Assembly: GCA_937872895.1 (NCBI GenBank)
Contig: CALMUP010000001.1
Location: 1-64,000, forward strand
From: an uncultured Verrucomicrobiota bacterium
GTDB taxonomy: Bacteria > Verrucomicrobiota > Kiritimatiellia > CAIVKH01
DNA: 64,000 bases
Reading direction: 5' to 3'
Shown here: piece after piece, positions 42,610-50,926 of the stretch
Numbering within the stretch: the first letter of the stretch is position 1
Layout of the letters: every line of letters starts with the position of its first letter
The notes under the pieces: model-generated
Told to the model about the DNA's origin: nothing
Database searches by the model: none
What the model saw: the letters and a program-made list of their open reading frames with translations, nothing else
Position numbers and translations under genes: made by a program

Positions 42610-45600
42610 ATGTACTTAAAGCGCCTGGAAATCATCGGATTCAAGAGTTTTGCCGACAAGACCCGCCTGGAATTTGAACCGGGCATGACCTCGATCGTGG
42701 GGCCGAACGGCTGCGGCAAAAGCAACGTGAGCGACGCGATCCGGTGGGTGCTCGGCGAGCAGAGCGCGAAGGCGCTGCGCGGCGGCAAGATGGAGGACGT
42801 GATCTTCAACGGTACCGACAACTCCAAGCCGCTCGGCATGGCCGAAGTGAGCCTGACCCTGGCCGACTGCGAGGCGACCCTCGGCATGGAGTACAACGAG
42901 GTGACGGTGACCCGCCGCGTATTCCGTTCCGGCGAAGGCCAGTATTTCATCAACAAGGCCCCCTGCCGCCTGAAGGACATCCAGCGCCTGTTCATGGACA
43001 CCGGCGTCGGCACCAATTCCTACTCGATCATGGAGCAGGGCAAGATCGATCGCATTCTCAGCTCCCACCCCGAGGACCGCCGCGCGGTGTTCGAAGAGGC
43101 GAGCGGCATCACCAAGTTCAAGGCCGACAAGAAGGAAGCCTTGCGCAAGCTCGACCAGACCGAGGCCAACCTGCTCCGCCTCGACGACATCATCCGCGAA
43201 GTGAAGCGGCAGATCATCTCCCTGCAGCGCCAGGCCGGCAAGGCCCGCCGCTACCAGGAACTGCGCGACGAAGTGCGCGGCATCGAATTGTTCCACACCC
43301 GCGAGCGCCTGACCGCGCTCGACGCCGACATCAAGGCCCTCGAGGCCCGCCTCGCCGCGATCCGCGAGCAGGACGAAGCCGTCCGCCACGACATCGAGCA
43401 GGAGGAACAGGTCGCCACCCAGTTGCGCGAACAGCTCGACGCCATCGACCTCGAGATCAACCAGCTGATGGAACAGGGAATGCAGTCGAAGTCGGAACTG
43501 AACCGCCTGCGCGACCTGATCCGCACCAACGAGGAGCGCGTGGTCGAACTGCAGCAGTTGTCCGAACGCGACTCGCGCGACGCCGGCGAAGCCAAGGCCC
43601 GCCTGGAGCAACACATCGCCACCCGCACCGAGGAACAGCAGAAACATGCCACCGTCACCTCCCAGCGCGATGCGATGGAGAAGGAACTCGCCGAAAGCGT
43701 GCAGCGGCTCCAGCGCGACGAGAAGGCCGTGCAGGACACGAACCGGCAGAGCAACCAGTTGCGCTCGGAACAGATCGATGTCGAGTCCCGCCAGGCCCGC
43801 CTCCAGAACGAATTGACCGAGATCGACGCCGAGGAACGCAAGAACGACATCCGCCGCGAGCGGCTCTCCGCCGAACTGGGCGAATCGACCCGCGCCAGCG
43901 AGACCTTCAAGACCCGCCAGGCCGAGATGACCGCCCAACTGGCCTCGCTGCAAAGCGCCGTCGAGGAAGCGACCCGCGGGCTCGAGACCGCGAAGAACGC
44001 CAAGGCCGACCAGGCCGGTGCCATCGCGACCAGCCGCACCGAACTGAACAAGCTGCAACCCCAGGCCGCGGCGATCGACGCGAAGATCAACCTCCTTGCC
44101 GCGAGCCAGAAGGACCAGGAAGGCTTTCCCGAAGGCGCCCGTCGCATCCTCAGCCGCGATGCCGCCCTGCCGTACAAGCCCGAGGACGTGCTCGGCCCGC
44201 TGGCCGATCTCGTCCGCGCCGAAAACGGATACGAACGGGCCCTGGAGACGGTCATGCGTCCGCTGCTCGACTCGATCGTCGTGCGCCACGACGAGACCAT
44301 CGCCTATTTCGTCCGCGAGATCGAACGCCACGGATTCGGCTCGGTACGCCTGGTCTCGCTGCGCGGCCCGGATGCCGAGACCACGGTCCCGGCCGGCGCC
44401 GACCGCCTGATCGACCACGTGCGCTGCGCCGACGAGGTGAAGCCGCTGCTCGCCCGCCTGTTCGGCAACGTCATCGTCGTGGAATCGGGGGACCAATTGC
44501 CGCAAACCCCCGACCCGCGCCTGATCGCCTTGAGCCGCAACGGCGCCCTCGCCGCCGCCGGCCACGGCGAGTTCTGGAACCCGAAGAACCAGGCCACCAC
44601 CCCCCTCGCCCGCAGCCACATGCTCGCCGCGTGGAAAGAGGAAAGCGCCTCGATCAAGCAGAACATCGCCCGCGTCCAGCAGCAGCTCGCCGCCCTCCAG
44701 AAGGAGGAAGTGAACTTCGACCGCGCCATCGAGGAACGCCGCACCGCCCTCGACCAGAGCCGCCGCCAACTGAACCTCGCCCAGGGCGAAAGCCAGGTGG
44801 TCATCCAGCAGGCGAAACAGATGGCCCAGCGCGTGGAGACGATCAGCTTCGAGCTGCAGGCCCTCCAGTCGAGCAACAGCAACAGCGACGAACGCCGCGC
44901 CCGTATCCAGGGCCAGCTCGACCAGTACCGCGATCGCCTCGCCGAGATCCGCACCGGCATCGCCACCCAGACCAACACCCTGCGTGACCTCGAACAGGCC
45001 CGGCTGAACAGCCAGACCGAGACAACCGAACGCCGGGTACGCTTCTCCGAGCTGAAACAGACCGCCGACCACACCGCCTCGCGCATCGATCAACTCGGCG
45101 CGCGCATCCGCGAACTGGAGAGCCTGATCGATGAACGCACCCGCGGCGTGAACTCCTACCAGGAGCGCATGGGCAACCTGAACGGCGGCATCGCCGGCGC
45201 GAAGAAACAGATCGAGCCGGTCGAGTTGGCCATCGCCGAAAACGCCGCCGCCATCGAGACCGCCCGCACCCGCAAGGATGCCGCCCACAAGGAATTCAGC
45301 GCCCGCGAGCACGCCCTGCGCCAGAAGCGCCAGCAGCTCGAGGACATCCACAAGCGGCAGAGCCAGGGCGACATCGAACTCGCCCAGCAGCGCATGCGCA
45401 AGCAGAACCTGGTCGAGCGCGTCACCGGCGAGTACAAGATCACCGCCGAGGACGTGTACCAGGCGGCCGAACCGGCCTGGGAAAACGGCGAACGCCCGGC
45501 CGCGGAAATCGTCGAGGCCCGCATCGCCGAGATGCACGCCAAGATCGAAGCCATGGGCCCGGTCAACCTCGTCGCCATCGAGGAGCACGCGGAACTGGAG

Positions 45601-46227
45601 GAGCGCTACGCGTTCCTGACCGCGCAACAGACCGACCTGGTCAACGCCAAGACCCAGCTCGTGGACATGATCAGGCAGATCAACGCCACCACCACCGAAC
45701 TGTTCTCGAAGACCTTCAACCAGGTGAACGAGAACTTCATGAAGATGTTCACCCAGATGTTCGGCGGCGGCTCGGCCAAGCTCGTGCTGGTCGACGAAGG
45801 CGACGTGCTGGAGTCCGGTATCGAGATCATCGCCCGCCCCCCCGGCAAGAAGCTCCAGACCGTCTCGCTGCTCTCGGGCGGCGAACGCACGATGACCGCG
45901 GTGGCCCTGCTCTTCTCCCTCTACATGGTCAAGCCCAGCCCGTTCTGCGTGCTCGACGAGCTCGACGCCGCCCTCGACGACGCCAACATCGGCCGCTTCG
46001 TCAAGACCGTGCGTGGCTTCATCGACAAGTCCCAGTTCGTGGTCATCACCCACAACCGCCAGACCATCGCCGCCTCGCGGGCCATCTACGGCGTGACCAT
46101 GGAAAAACAGGGCATCTCGAAGATCATCTCGGTCAAGTTCTCCGACTACGAGAAGGAAGCCCCGCCCAGCCCGGCCCCTGCCGCCGGCTCCGAGGCCCCG
46201 CAGGAAGAGAAAGCCGAAGCGACCTGA
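42610..46227 (+). CDS. smc: Chromosome segregation protein SMC
   Basis: 1205 residues, the usual length. N-terminal Walker A GPNGCGKSNVSDAIRWVLGE, two long coiled coils (about 165-500 and 670-1010) and a hinge between them (PYKPEDVLGPLADLVRAENGYERALE). The C-terminal ABC half has signature LLSGGERTMTA and Walker B CVLDELDAALDDAN. It forms condensin with ScpA and ScpB, which are not in the window. A Pro/Ala/Glu-rich tail follows the head domain. The long antisense frame across it is a codon-bias shadow. Confidence 0.97.
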   Translation: MYLKRLEIIGFKSFADKTRLEFEPGMTSIVGPNGCGKSNVSDAIRWVLGEQSAKALRGGKMEDVIFNGTDNSKPLGMAEVSLTLADCEATLGMEYNEVTVTRRVFRSGEGQYFINKAPCRLKDIQRLFMDTGVGTNSYSIMEQGKIDRILSSHPEDRRAVFEEASGITKFKADKKEALRKLDQTEANLLRLDDIIREVKRQIISLQRQAGKARRYQELRDEVRGIELFHTRERLTALDADIKALEARLAAIREQDEAVRHDIEQEEQVATQLREQLDAIDLEINQLMEQGMQSKSELNRLRDLIRTNEERVVELQQLSERDSRDAGEAKARLEQHIATRTEEQQKHATVTSQRDAMEKELAESVQRLQRDEKAVQDTNRQSNQLRSEQIDVESRQARLQNELTEIDAEERKNDIRRERLSAELGESTRASETFKTRQAEMTAQLASLQSAVEEATRGLETAKNAKADQAGAIATSRTELNKLQPQAAAIDAKINLLAASQKDQEGFPEGARRILSRDAALPYKPEDVLGPLADLVRAENGYERALETVMRPLLDSIVVRHDETIAYFVREIERHGFGSVRLVSLRGPDAETTVPAGADRLIDHVRCADEVKPLLARLFGNVIVVESGDQLPQTPDPRLIALSRNGALAAAGHGEFWNPKNQATTPLARSHMLAAWKEESASIKQNIARVQQQLAALQKEEVNFDRAIEERRTALDQSRRQLNLAQGESQVVIQQAKQMAQRVETISFELQALQSSNSNSDERRARIQGQLDQYRDRLAEIRTGIATQTNTLRDLEQARLNSQTETTERRVRFSELKQTADHTASRIDQLGARIRELESLIDERTRGVNSYQERMGNLNGGIAGAKKQIEPVELAIAENAAAIETARTRKDAAHKEFSAREHALRQKRQQLEDIHKRQSQGDIELAQQRMRKQNLVERVTGEYKITAEDVYQAAEPAWENGERPAAEIVEARIAEMHAKIEAMGPVNLVAIEEHAELEERYAFLTAQQTDLVNAKTQLVDMIRQINATTTELFSKTFNQVNENFMKMFTQMFGGGSAKLVLVDEGDVLESGIEIIARPPGKKLQTVSLLSGGERTMTAVALLFSLYMVKPSPFCVLDELDAALDDANIGRFVKTVRGFIDKSQFVVITHNRQTIAASRAIYGVTMEKQGISKIISVKFSDYEKEAPPSPAPAAGSEAPQEEKAEAT

Positions 46228-46266
46228 CCATCCTCATGGCCTCACCACGTCCACGCCCGGTCGCCG

Positions 46267-47223
46267 CTAGTAGAAGGTCGTGCGGTACACCGGCTGGAAC
46301 AACGCCGTGTCCCGCTGGCAGATGGCGTTGACCGGACACTCCGCGCATTTCGGCTCGGTGGTCTCCGGACACCGCGTGCGGTTGGTGAAGAAGAAGTAGT
46401 CGATGGCCGCGACCGACAACCCCGACGCCGCGACCAGCTTTTCCACCGCCTCGTAGACCGTGCGCCGCACCTCGCCCTCGACCTCGCGCGGCAGCAGCGT
46501 CCGCGCCACCAGCTTGGCCCGCAGGTTCGCATCCGTGACCTTCACCAGGCCCGTGCGCAGCGCGCTCCGTTGCAGGTGGTAGTCGATCACCGGCACCGCA
46601 CTCCCGGGGTCCGTGACCTTGAGGAATCCCTCCGGCCGGTTCCACAACATCAGCGCCAGCAGCATCGCCTTCTTCTGCAACGTATCCTCGCGGTACCCCG
46701 GCACCTCCCGCAACTGGTCGAGAAAATACCGCAACGGCTTGCGCGCCCGGTTGGCCTTGACCACCAGCGCCTCCGGCGACGTCCGGTTCACCGCCATCCA
46801 CTCTGCATAGGCGTAACAGAGGTTCTTGCGCTCCGGCCACATCGGCAGCGGATTGCGCCCGTGGTCGTCGTAGAAGAACCGGTCCATGTCCCGGCCGTTC
46901 ATCGCCGCCAGTTTCTCGGGCCGGAAGAAATCCGGGTCGCCGTTCAACGCCCGCTGCGTGCAGTAGAACACGTAGTCGGATCCCTTGCGGTCCACCCCGC
47001 CCGCCTGCGCCACCATCGGCCGTCCATACCGGTTTCCCTCGAGCGACCAGAAGCCGAACTGGTGCGCGGCATTGAAGAAAAACGCCGACACCGCGCCGGG
47101 ATGTCCCTTCGGCGGAAACAGGACGCCCTCCTGTCCGGTGCAGAAATCAAACGGCTTGACCGAGGACAGGGTCGGCAGCAACGCGGCAAAACGGGTTATC
47201 TGGTCTGGATTGATCTGGATCAT
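46267..47223 (-). CDS. HhH-type glycosylase-like protein with endonuclease III-type FeS loop
   Basis: 318 residues. The C-terminus has Cys ligands C-x8-C-x2-C-x5-C (RCPETTEPKCAECPVNAIC), close to the C-x6-C-x2-C-x5-C loop that holds the [4Fe-4S] cluster of endonuclease III/MutY. The N-terminal two-thirds (DFCTGQEGVLFPPKGHPGAV..., HQFGFWSLEG) is not a classical DNA glycosylase and recalls queuosine-salvage nucleosidase-like proteins. A role in base or nucleoside glycosidic-bond cleavage is a reasonable guess. It is convergent with smc. Confidence 0.55.
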   Translation of the reverse strand: MIQINPDQITRFAALLPTLSSVKPFDFCTGQEGVLFPPKGHPGAVSAFFFNAAHQFGFWSLEGNRYGRPMVAQAGGVDRKGSDYVFYCTQRALNGDPDFFRPEKLAAMNGRDMDRFFYDDHGRNPLPMWPERKNLCYAYAEWMAVNRTSPEALVVKANRARKPLRYFLDQLREVPGYREDTLQKKAMLLALMLWNRPEGFLKVTDPGSAVPVIDYHLQRSALRTGLVKVTDANLRAKLVARTLLPREVEGEVRRTVYEAVEKLVAASGLSVAAIDYFFFTNRTRCPETTEPKCAECPVNAICQRDTALFQPVYRTTFY

Positions 47224-47266
47224 GGATTCGACTCATACCACAGCCGGATCGATCCGCGAAACGGGA

Positions 47267-47932
47267 TTATTCACCGCGCGCCACATTCGCCGCCGGCTCG
47301 GTCCGCGGCGACCGCCACCCACCCGTCGCCGCATAGCCGCCAAGTCCCGCCAGCACCGCGAGGAACATCGCCCCGCCCGCGTCGTTGAACGACTTGATCC
47401 ATGCCACCACGCGGAACCGCCCTTCCATCGCCTGGAAGGCCGCCGCGTTGGCCTCCGTGCCGGCCAGCGGCAGGGTCGGCAGCCACTGGTAGCCCAGATG
47501 CCGCAAGGCCGCCTCCTGCACCTCGATGGTCAAATGAAACGCACCCACCAGCAACAGGCCGACCACCAGCACCGGCACCCCGCGCAACCGGTCCCGCCAC
47601 CGCACCGACGGCGCGGCAAACACCGCGACCCCGATAACCAGCAGGTTCAGCGTCGTCCCCGCGCCACGCTTCCACGTGCCCGGGACCGCCGGCAACGGCT
47701 GGCCATTGGCCATCGTGAGGTCGAGGGCGATGGCCCCCTCGATGATCAGCGTCGCACCATCGGCCCGCATGCCCGCATCCTCGACATACGGGAAGCTCGC
47801 CGCGGTCAAGGCGTTGGTAACCGGCGCGAGGATCCGCACCCAGACCGCCGGCCACCCGTAAACCAGCACCGCCATCAGGGCGAACGCCAGCACCACCCTC
47901 CCCAGCATCGCCAGCAGGTAGCGCCGGTTCAT
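47267..47932 (-). CDS. Exosortase-associated membrane protein
   Basis: 221 residues with four to five hydrophobic helices and one ~55-residue periplasmic loop (EDAGMRADGATLIIEGAIALDL). Its start overlaps the stop of the exosortase gene (ATGA). Its size, topology and position match the membrane partner found next to exosortase H. The function within the sorting system is unknown. Confidence 0.65.
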   Translation of the reverse strand: MNRRYLLAMLGRVVLAFALMAVLVYGWPAVWVRILAPVTNALTAASFPYVEDAGMRADGATLIIEGAIALDLTMANGQPLPAVPGTWKRGAGTTLNLLVIGVAVFAAPSVRWRDRLRGVPVLVVGLLLVGAFHLTIEVQEAALRHLGYQWLPTLPLAGTEANAAAFQAMEGRFRVVAWIKSFNDAGGAMFLAVLAGLGGYAATGGWRSPRTEPAANVARGE

Positions 47933-48486
47933 CCCGCCCCCGCCGGACGGCCCGCGCGCGAACCCTCGACGTGCCACAAGACGAACACCGCCGCGCTCAA
48001 CACCATGACGCTCTGCCAGATCAAGCCGTGCGCGAGGTCGAACCATTCCGGTCGATGGATCACCACATGGAACATCGTCACGATGCGCAGCAGGTTCAGC
48101 ACGAAGATCAGCGCCGTGCCCAGCGCCAGTCCGCGCACCCGCCGACGCCACGGATCCGGCAGCACCAGCAACGCCGTGACCAGCAGCAACCACGCCTCGA
48201 CCCCGTCGCAACCGCGCCGGATCTCCATGATCACCCCCGGCGTGCTCAAGCTCGCCGTGTCGTACCACACCGGACGATCCGGCAACGTCAGCCGCGCCAG
48301 CCACGCCGCCGGCCGCACCTGGGCATGATGGATCAACACATCGCGGGTGAAGGCATAACTCGCGTTGTACGCGACCAGCGAGACCGCATACAGCCCCAGC
48401 CACAACCCCAGCCAAAGCAGGAAACGCCGCCGCCCGCCAGCCGGCGCGGCACGAACAGGGACCGGTGATGCCATCGACTCCGTCAC
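47929..48486 (-). CDS. Exosortase (probably XrtH type)
   Basis: 185 residues (GTG start at 48486; an internal ATG at 48474 is an alternative). The membrane cysteine protease/transpeptidase triad is visible in order: Cys in RRGCDGVEAW, Arg in FVLNLLRIV and His in FDLAHGLIWQ. Helices before and after each motif fit the exosortase/archaeosortase fold. These enzymes cut C-terminal sorting tags from exported proteins and couple them to envelope material. No protein with a PEP-CTERM or related tag is seen in this window, so the substrates lie elsewhere. Confidence 0.85.
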   Translation of the reverse strand: MTESMASPVPVRAAPAGGRRRFLLWLGLWLGLYAVSLVAYNASYAFTRDVLIHHAQVRPAAWLARLTLPDRPVWYDTASLSTPGVIMEIRRGCDGVEAWLLLVTALLVLPDPWRRRVRGLALGTALIFVLNLLRIVTMFHVVIHRPEWFDLAHGLIWQSVMVLSAAVFVLWHVEGSRAGRPAGAG

Positions 48487-48531
48487 CCCGCCATACTGTC
48501 AGCCTCCGCGCACCCCATCAACCATGAACCA

Positions 48532-48592
48532 TCCCCACTCCCATCCCCATCTCCATCTCCATCTCCATCCCCATCCCCATCCCCATCTTCCG
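48532..48592 (+). repeat. CCATCY hexanucleotide microsatellite
   Basis: About ten tandem units alternate between CCATCC-CC and CCATCT forms (a CATCYC hexamer) just upstream of the carbonic anhydrase gene. Such tracts can change length by slippage and could alter the spacing of upstream control sequences. Confidence 0.75.
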
Positions 48593-48670
48593 CTTCATTC
48601 TCTTTCCTCTCGCCTTCAAACGCCTTGCCCCCTATGTTCTGCGGCAAACTTGTTGTGGAGGCCGTTGTCT

Positions 48671-49465
48671 ATGAACGCTGGATCACGTTGGATGCTTGGA
48701 ATCGTTGCGCTGGTGTCGGGGGTGTTGGTGAGCGGTTGTTCCACCACGCCCCATCATTCCGCCGCACATTGGAGTTACGAGGGCGATACCGGACCTGAAC
48801 ATTGGGGTTCGCTGGATCCGGCCTACCACCTCTGCGCGACCGGCACCCGCCAATCCCCGATCAACCTCGATCCCTCGGCCACCACGAACCTTCCGGACAT
48901 CGTGTTCGCCTATGCGCCGTCGCCCTGGGTGCTAACCAACAACGGCCACACCATCCAGGCGACCCCCGCCCCCGGCTCGGCGATCCTGCTGGACGGCGAA
49001 CGCTTCGAACTCGTGCAATTCCATCTCCATGCCCCCAGCGAACACACCGTGGTCGGCCTCCCGGCCGCCGCGGAAATGCACTTCGTCCACCGGTCCCCCG
49101 ACGGACGCCTCGCCGTGCTCGGCGTCCTGCTCGTGGCGACCGACACGCCGCACCCCGACTACGCCGCCTTCTTCGACAACCTCCCCGCGAAGCCCGGTGC
49201 ATCGACCACCCTGGACGCCCCGCGCTCGCCGGAAAACCTGCTTCCGTCCGACCGCCGGACCATCCGCTACGACGGATCCCTCACCACCCCGCCCGGCACC
49301 GAAGGCGTGCGCTGGAACGTCTTCCCCACCCGCGTCGGGATCTCCGCCGGGCAACTCGCCGCCTTCACCGCGATCATCCCCCCGAACAACCGGCCCGTCC
49401 AACCCCGCAACGACCGCGAAATCCTGCTCGATGCCGCGATCGACGCGCCGGCCGCCGCCCCGTGA
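48671..49465 (+). CDS. Alpha-class carbonic anhydrase, lipoprotein
   Basis: 264 residues from the ATG at 48671. The signal peptide ends in VLVSGC, a lipobox, so the protein is anchored in the periplasm or outer membrane. HWSYEGDTGPEHW and RQSPINL are alpha-CA marks. The three zinc histidines are in FHLHAPSEH (HLH) and AEMHFVH, and the Thr gate is in YDGSLTTPPGTEGV. It interconverts CO2 and bicarbonate. It overlaps the MazG-like gene (GTGA). Confidence 0.93.
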   Translation: MNAGSRWMLGIVALVSGVLVSGCSTTPHHSAAHWSYEGDTGPEHWGSLDPAYHLCATGTRQSPINLDPSATTNLPDIVFAYAPSPWVLTNNGHTIQATPAPGSAILLDGERFELVQFHLHAPSEHTVVGLPAAAEMHFVHRSPDGRLAVLGVLLVATDTPHPDYAAFFDNLPAKPGASTTLDAPRSPENLLPSDRRTIRYDGSLTTPPGTEGVRWNVFPTRVGISAGQLAAFTAIIPPNNRPVQPRNDREILLDAAIDAPAAAP

Positions 49466-49797
49466 ACCTGAACACGCTGCGCGATGCGCTGCACCGGACC
49501 GCGCGCGACAAGGGCTGGTACGACCAGCCCGAGTCCGACGACGCGTTCATCACCCGGTTCGTCGCCAATATCCACGGCGAGGTCTCTGAACTCTGGGAAG
49601 CCCACCGCCGCGGTTCCCTGCACCAACCCTGTGACAAGGACGCCGCCCTGACCAACCTCGAGGAGGAGATGGCCGACATCCTGATCCGCACCCTCGATGC
49701 CTGCGGCCGCCTGGACATCGACATCGACCGAGCCGTCCGGATCAAGCACGCGTGCAACCAGGCACGCGCCTACCGCCACGGCGGCAAGAAGGCCTGA
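49462..49797 (+). CDS. MazG-like nucleotide pyrophosphohydrolase
   Basis: 111 residues starting at GTG 49462 within the carbonic anhydrase stop. The MazG metal motif is visible as EVSELWEAHRR followed ~25 residues later by EEEMADILIRTLD (ExxE...ExxD). Such small all-alpha NTP pyrophosphatases cleave non-canonical or stress nucleotides. It is the last gene before the repeat-rich accessory island. Confidence 0.85.
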   Translation: MNLNTLRDALHRTARDKGWYDQPESDDAFITRFVANIHGEVSELWEAHRRGSLHQPCDKDAALTNLEEEMADILIRTLDACGRLDIDIDRAVRIKHACNQARAYRHGGKKA

Positions 49798-49831
49798 CTG
49801 ATTCGCGGCAACCCGCCCCCACCGCGGACTC

Positions 49832-49884
49832 GCCCTGCATCCGGGCATCGAAATCCCGCATCGATTGCGCCAAGGTTAACGACC
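49832..49884 (+). repeat. 53-bp dispersed repeat, copy 1
   Basis: The segment beginning CTGCATCCGGGCATCGAAAT and ending at AACGACCACG recurs at about 50281-50333 with one or two changes. The flanking CCCACCGCGG sequences are also shared, so the unit is a duplicated intergenic module. Confidence 0.75.
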
Positions 49885-49968
49885 ACGTTCCCGCCCACAC
49901 ACCTAATCGCCCCCACCCTTACTCGGATACCCTTACCCGCCTACACCTACTCGCGCCAACGCCCCCCC

Positions 49969-50020
49969 TTGAACGTTGGAAGTTGGATGTTGAAAGTTGG
50001 AAGTTGAATGTTGAATGCAG
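49969..50020 (+). repeat. GTTGRAN heptad tract 1
   Basis: Six consecutive 7-bp units of the form GTTGGAA, GTTGGAT, GTTGAAA, GTTGGAA, GTTGAAT, GTTGAAT, preceded by TTGAAC. The following GCAGGCTCTTGCCCGCC stretch recurs at 61636. Related tracts lie at 50116, 61412, 61596 and 61743. Confidence 0.85.
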
Positions 50021-50115
50021 GCTCTTGCCCGCCAAAAGCGGCCCCACCTCCGCTCAACAGTCCGTGCTCGTAATCGCAATCCTAATCCTACTCGCGCTCC
50101 CGTTCCCTCGCCCCC

Positions 50116-50157
50116 TTGAACGTTGGAAGTTGGACGTTGAAAGTTGAACGTTGAACG
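50116..50157 (+). repeat. GTTGRAN heptad tract 2
   Basis: Units GTTGGAA, GTTGGAC, GTTGAAA, GTTGAAC, GTTGAAC after TTGAAC, again followed by a GCCCGCCAAA module. Between tracts 1 and 2 lies a unit (CTCAACAGTCCGTGCTCGTAATC...) that also recurs at about 61541 and 61673. Confidence 0.85.
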
Positions 50158-50280
50158 CTGCCCGCCAAAGGCGCACCCGCCTCCGGCACCCAACCCCCAA
50201 CGCGGTGAGGGCACCGCGTCTCCACCACCACACGACGGCCCCTCCCGATGGAGCCGCGGTGCCCCCACCGCGGTCACGCC

Positions 50281-50333
50281 CTGCATCCGGGCATCGAAAT
50301 CCCACATCGATTGCGCCAAGGTTAACGACCACG
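50281..50333 (+). repeat. 53-bp dispersed repeat, copy 2
   Basis: Second copy of the 49832-49884 unit. From here to the IS remnant the sequence is low-complexity C/A-rich with no gene; short ACCCGGATACCCTTACTCGCC phrases also repeat part of 49921-49955. Confidence 0.75.
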
Positions 50334-50477
50334 CACGACCACGTGCCCGCATTCACACACGTACCCGGATACCCTTACTCGCCTACACCCACTCGCACCC
50401 ACGTACCCGACCCCATTTCCACCCGAACCAACCGATTACGTCGCTCCATCAACCCATCGCCTTTCCGCGTCCGCCCC

Positions 50478-50591
50478 CTAACACCGATCACTGATCCCGG
50501 CCCGGCGGATCAAGTCCTTGAGCTCCGTGCCTGCTTCATGCTGCTTCGGCATCCCAATGATCTGCTCTTCGCTGTATCGCTTGCGCTTCAT
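50478..50591 (-). pseudogene. IS3-family transposase orfA remnant
   Basis: The minus-strand frame from the ATG at 50591 reads MKRKRYSEEQIIGMPKQHEAG, then LIRRAGISD, which is the N-terminus of IS3-family (IS2/IS407 group) OrfA helix-turn-helix proteins. It stops after 37 codons at TAG (50478-50480). A GGAGG Shine-Dalgarno sequence is kept. Only the first third of orfA remains, and no orfB is present. The remnant marks a past insertion at the island edge. Confidence 0.75.
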
Positions 50592-50926
50592 CTCGCCCTC
50601 CTGGGTTGTTCGTTTTACCCGGAAGGACTAACACATTAAACACTACAGTTTACGGGGTGCGTGCCACCGGCTTAATCAAGCGCCAATAGTACAGATGCCA
50701 GCGGCCGGGAGGCGGGAAAAATCCCCCGGGCCAGGCATCCGCCTGGGCTCAACTGGCAATGTTTACCAGCGGTCTCCGGAAAAGCAGATGCCGCCGCCCC
50801 TCTGGCTCGAACAACTCGCCATTCACTGCCACGCCCAAGGCCGGCGGGTGCAGCACGCAAATGATCACCCTTTCATAGGGCGACGCCCGATTGTCGCGAC
50901 ATGTCGTTTGTCATAGGATGCGATCC

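Noticed and set aside
42616-46053. 1145-codon open frame antisense to smc
   Set aside because: It mirrors a clear smc gene; GC-rich third positions keep the opposite frame open, and the translation is low-complexity without motifs.
49969-50157. Heptad tracts considered as a CRISPR array
   Set aside because: The units are 7 bp and contiguous, with no unique spacers of regular length and no cas genes.
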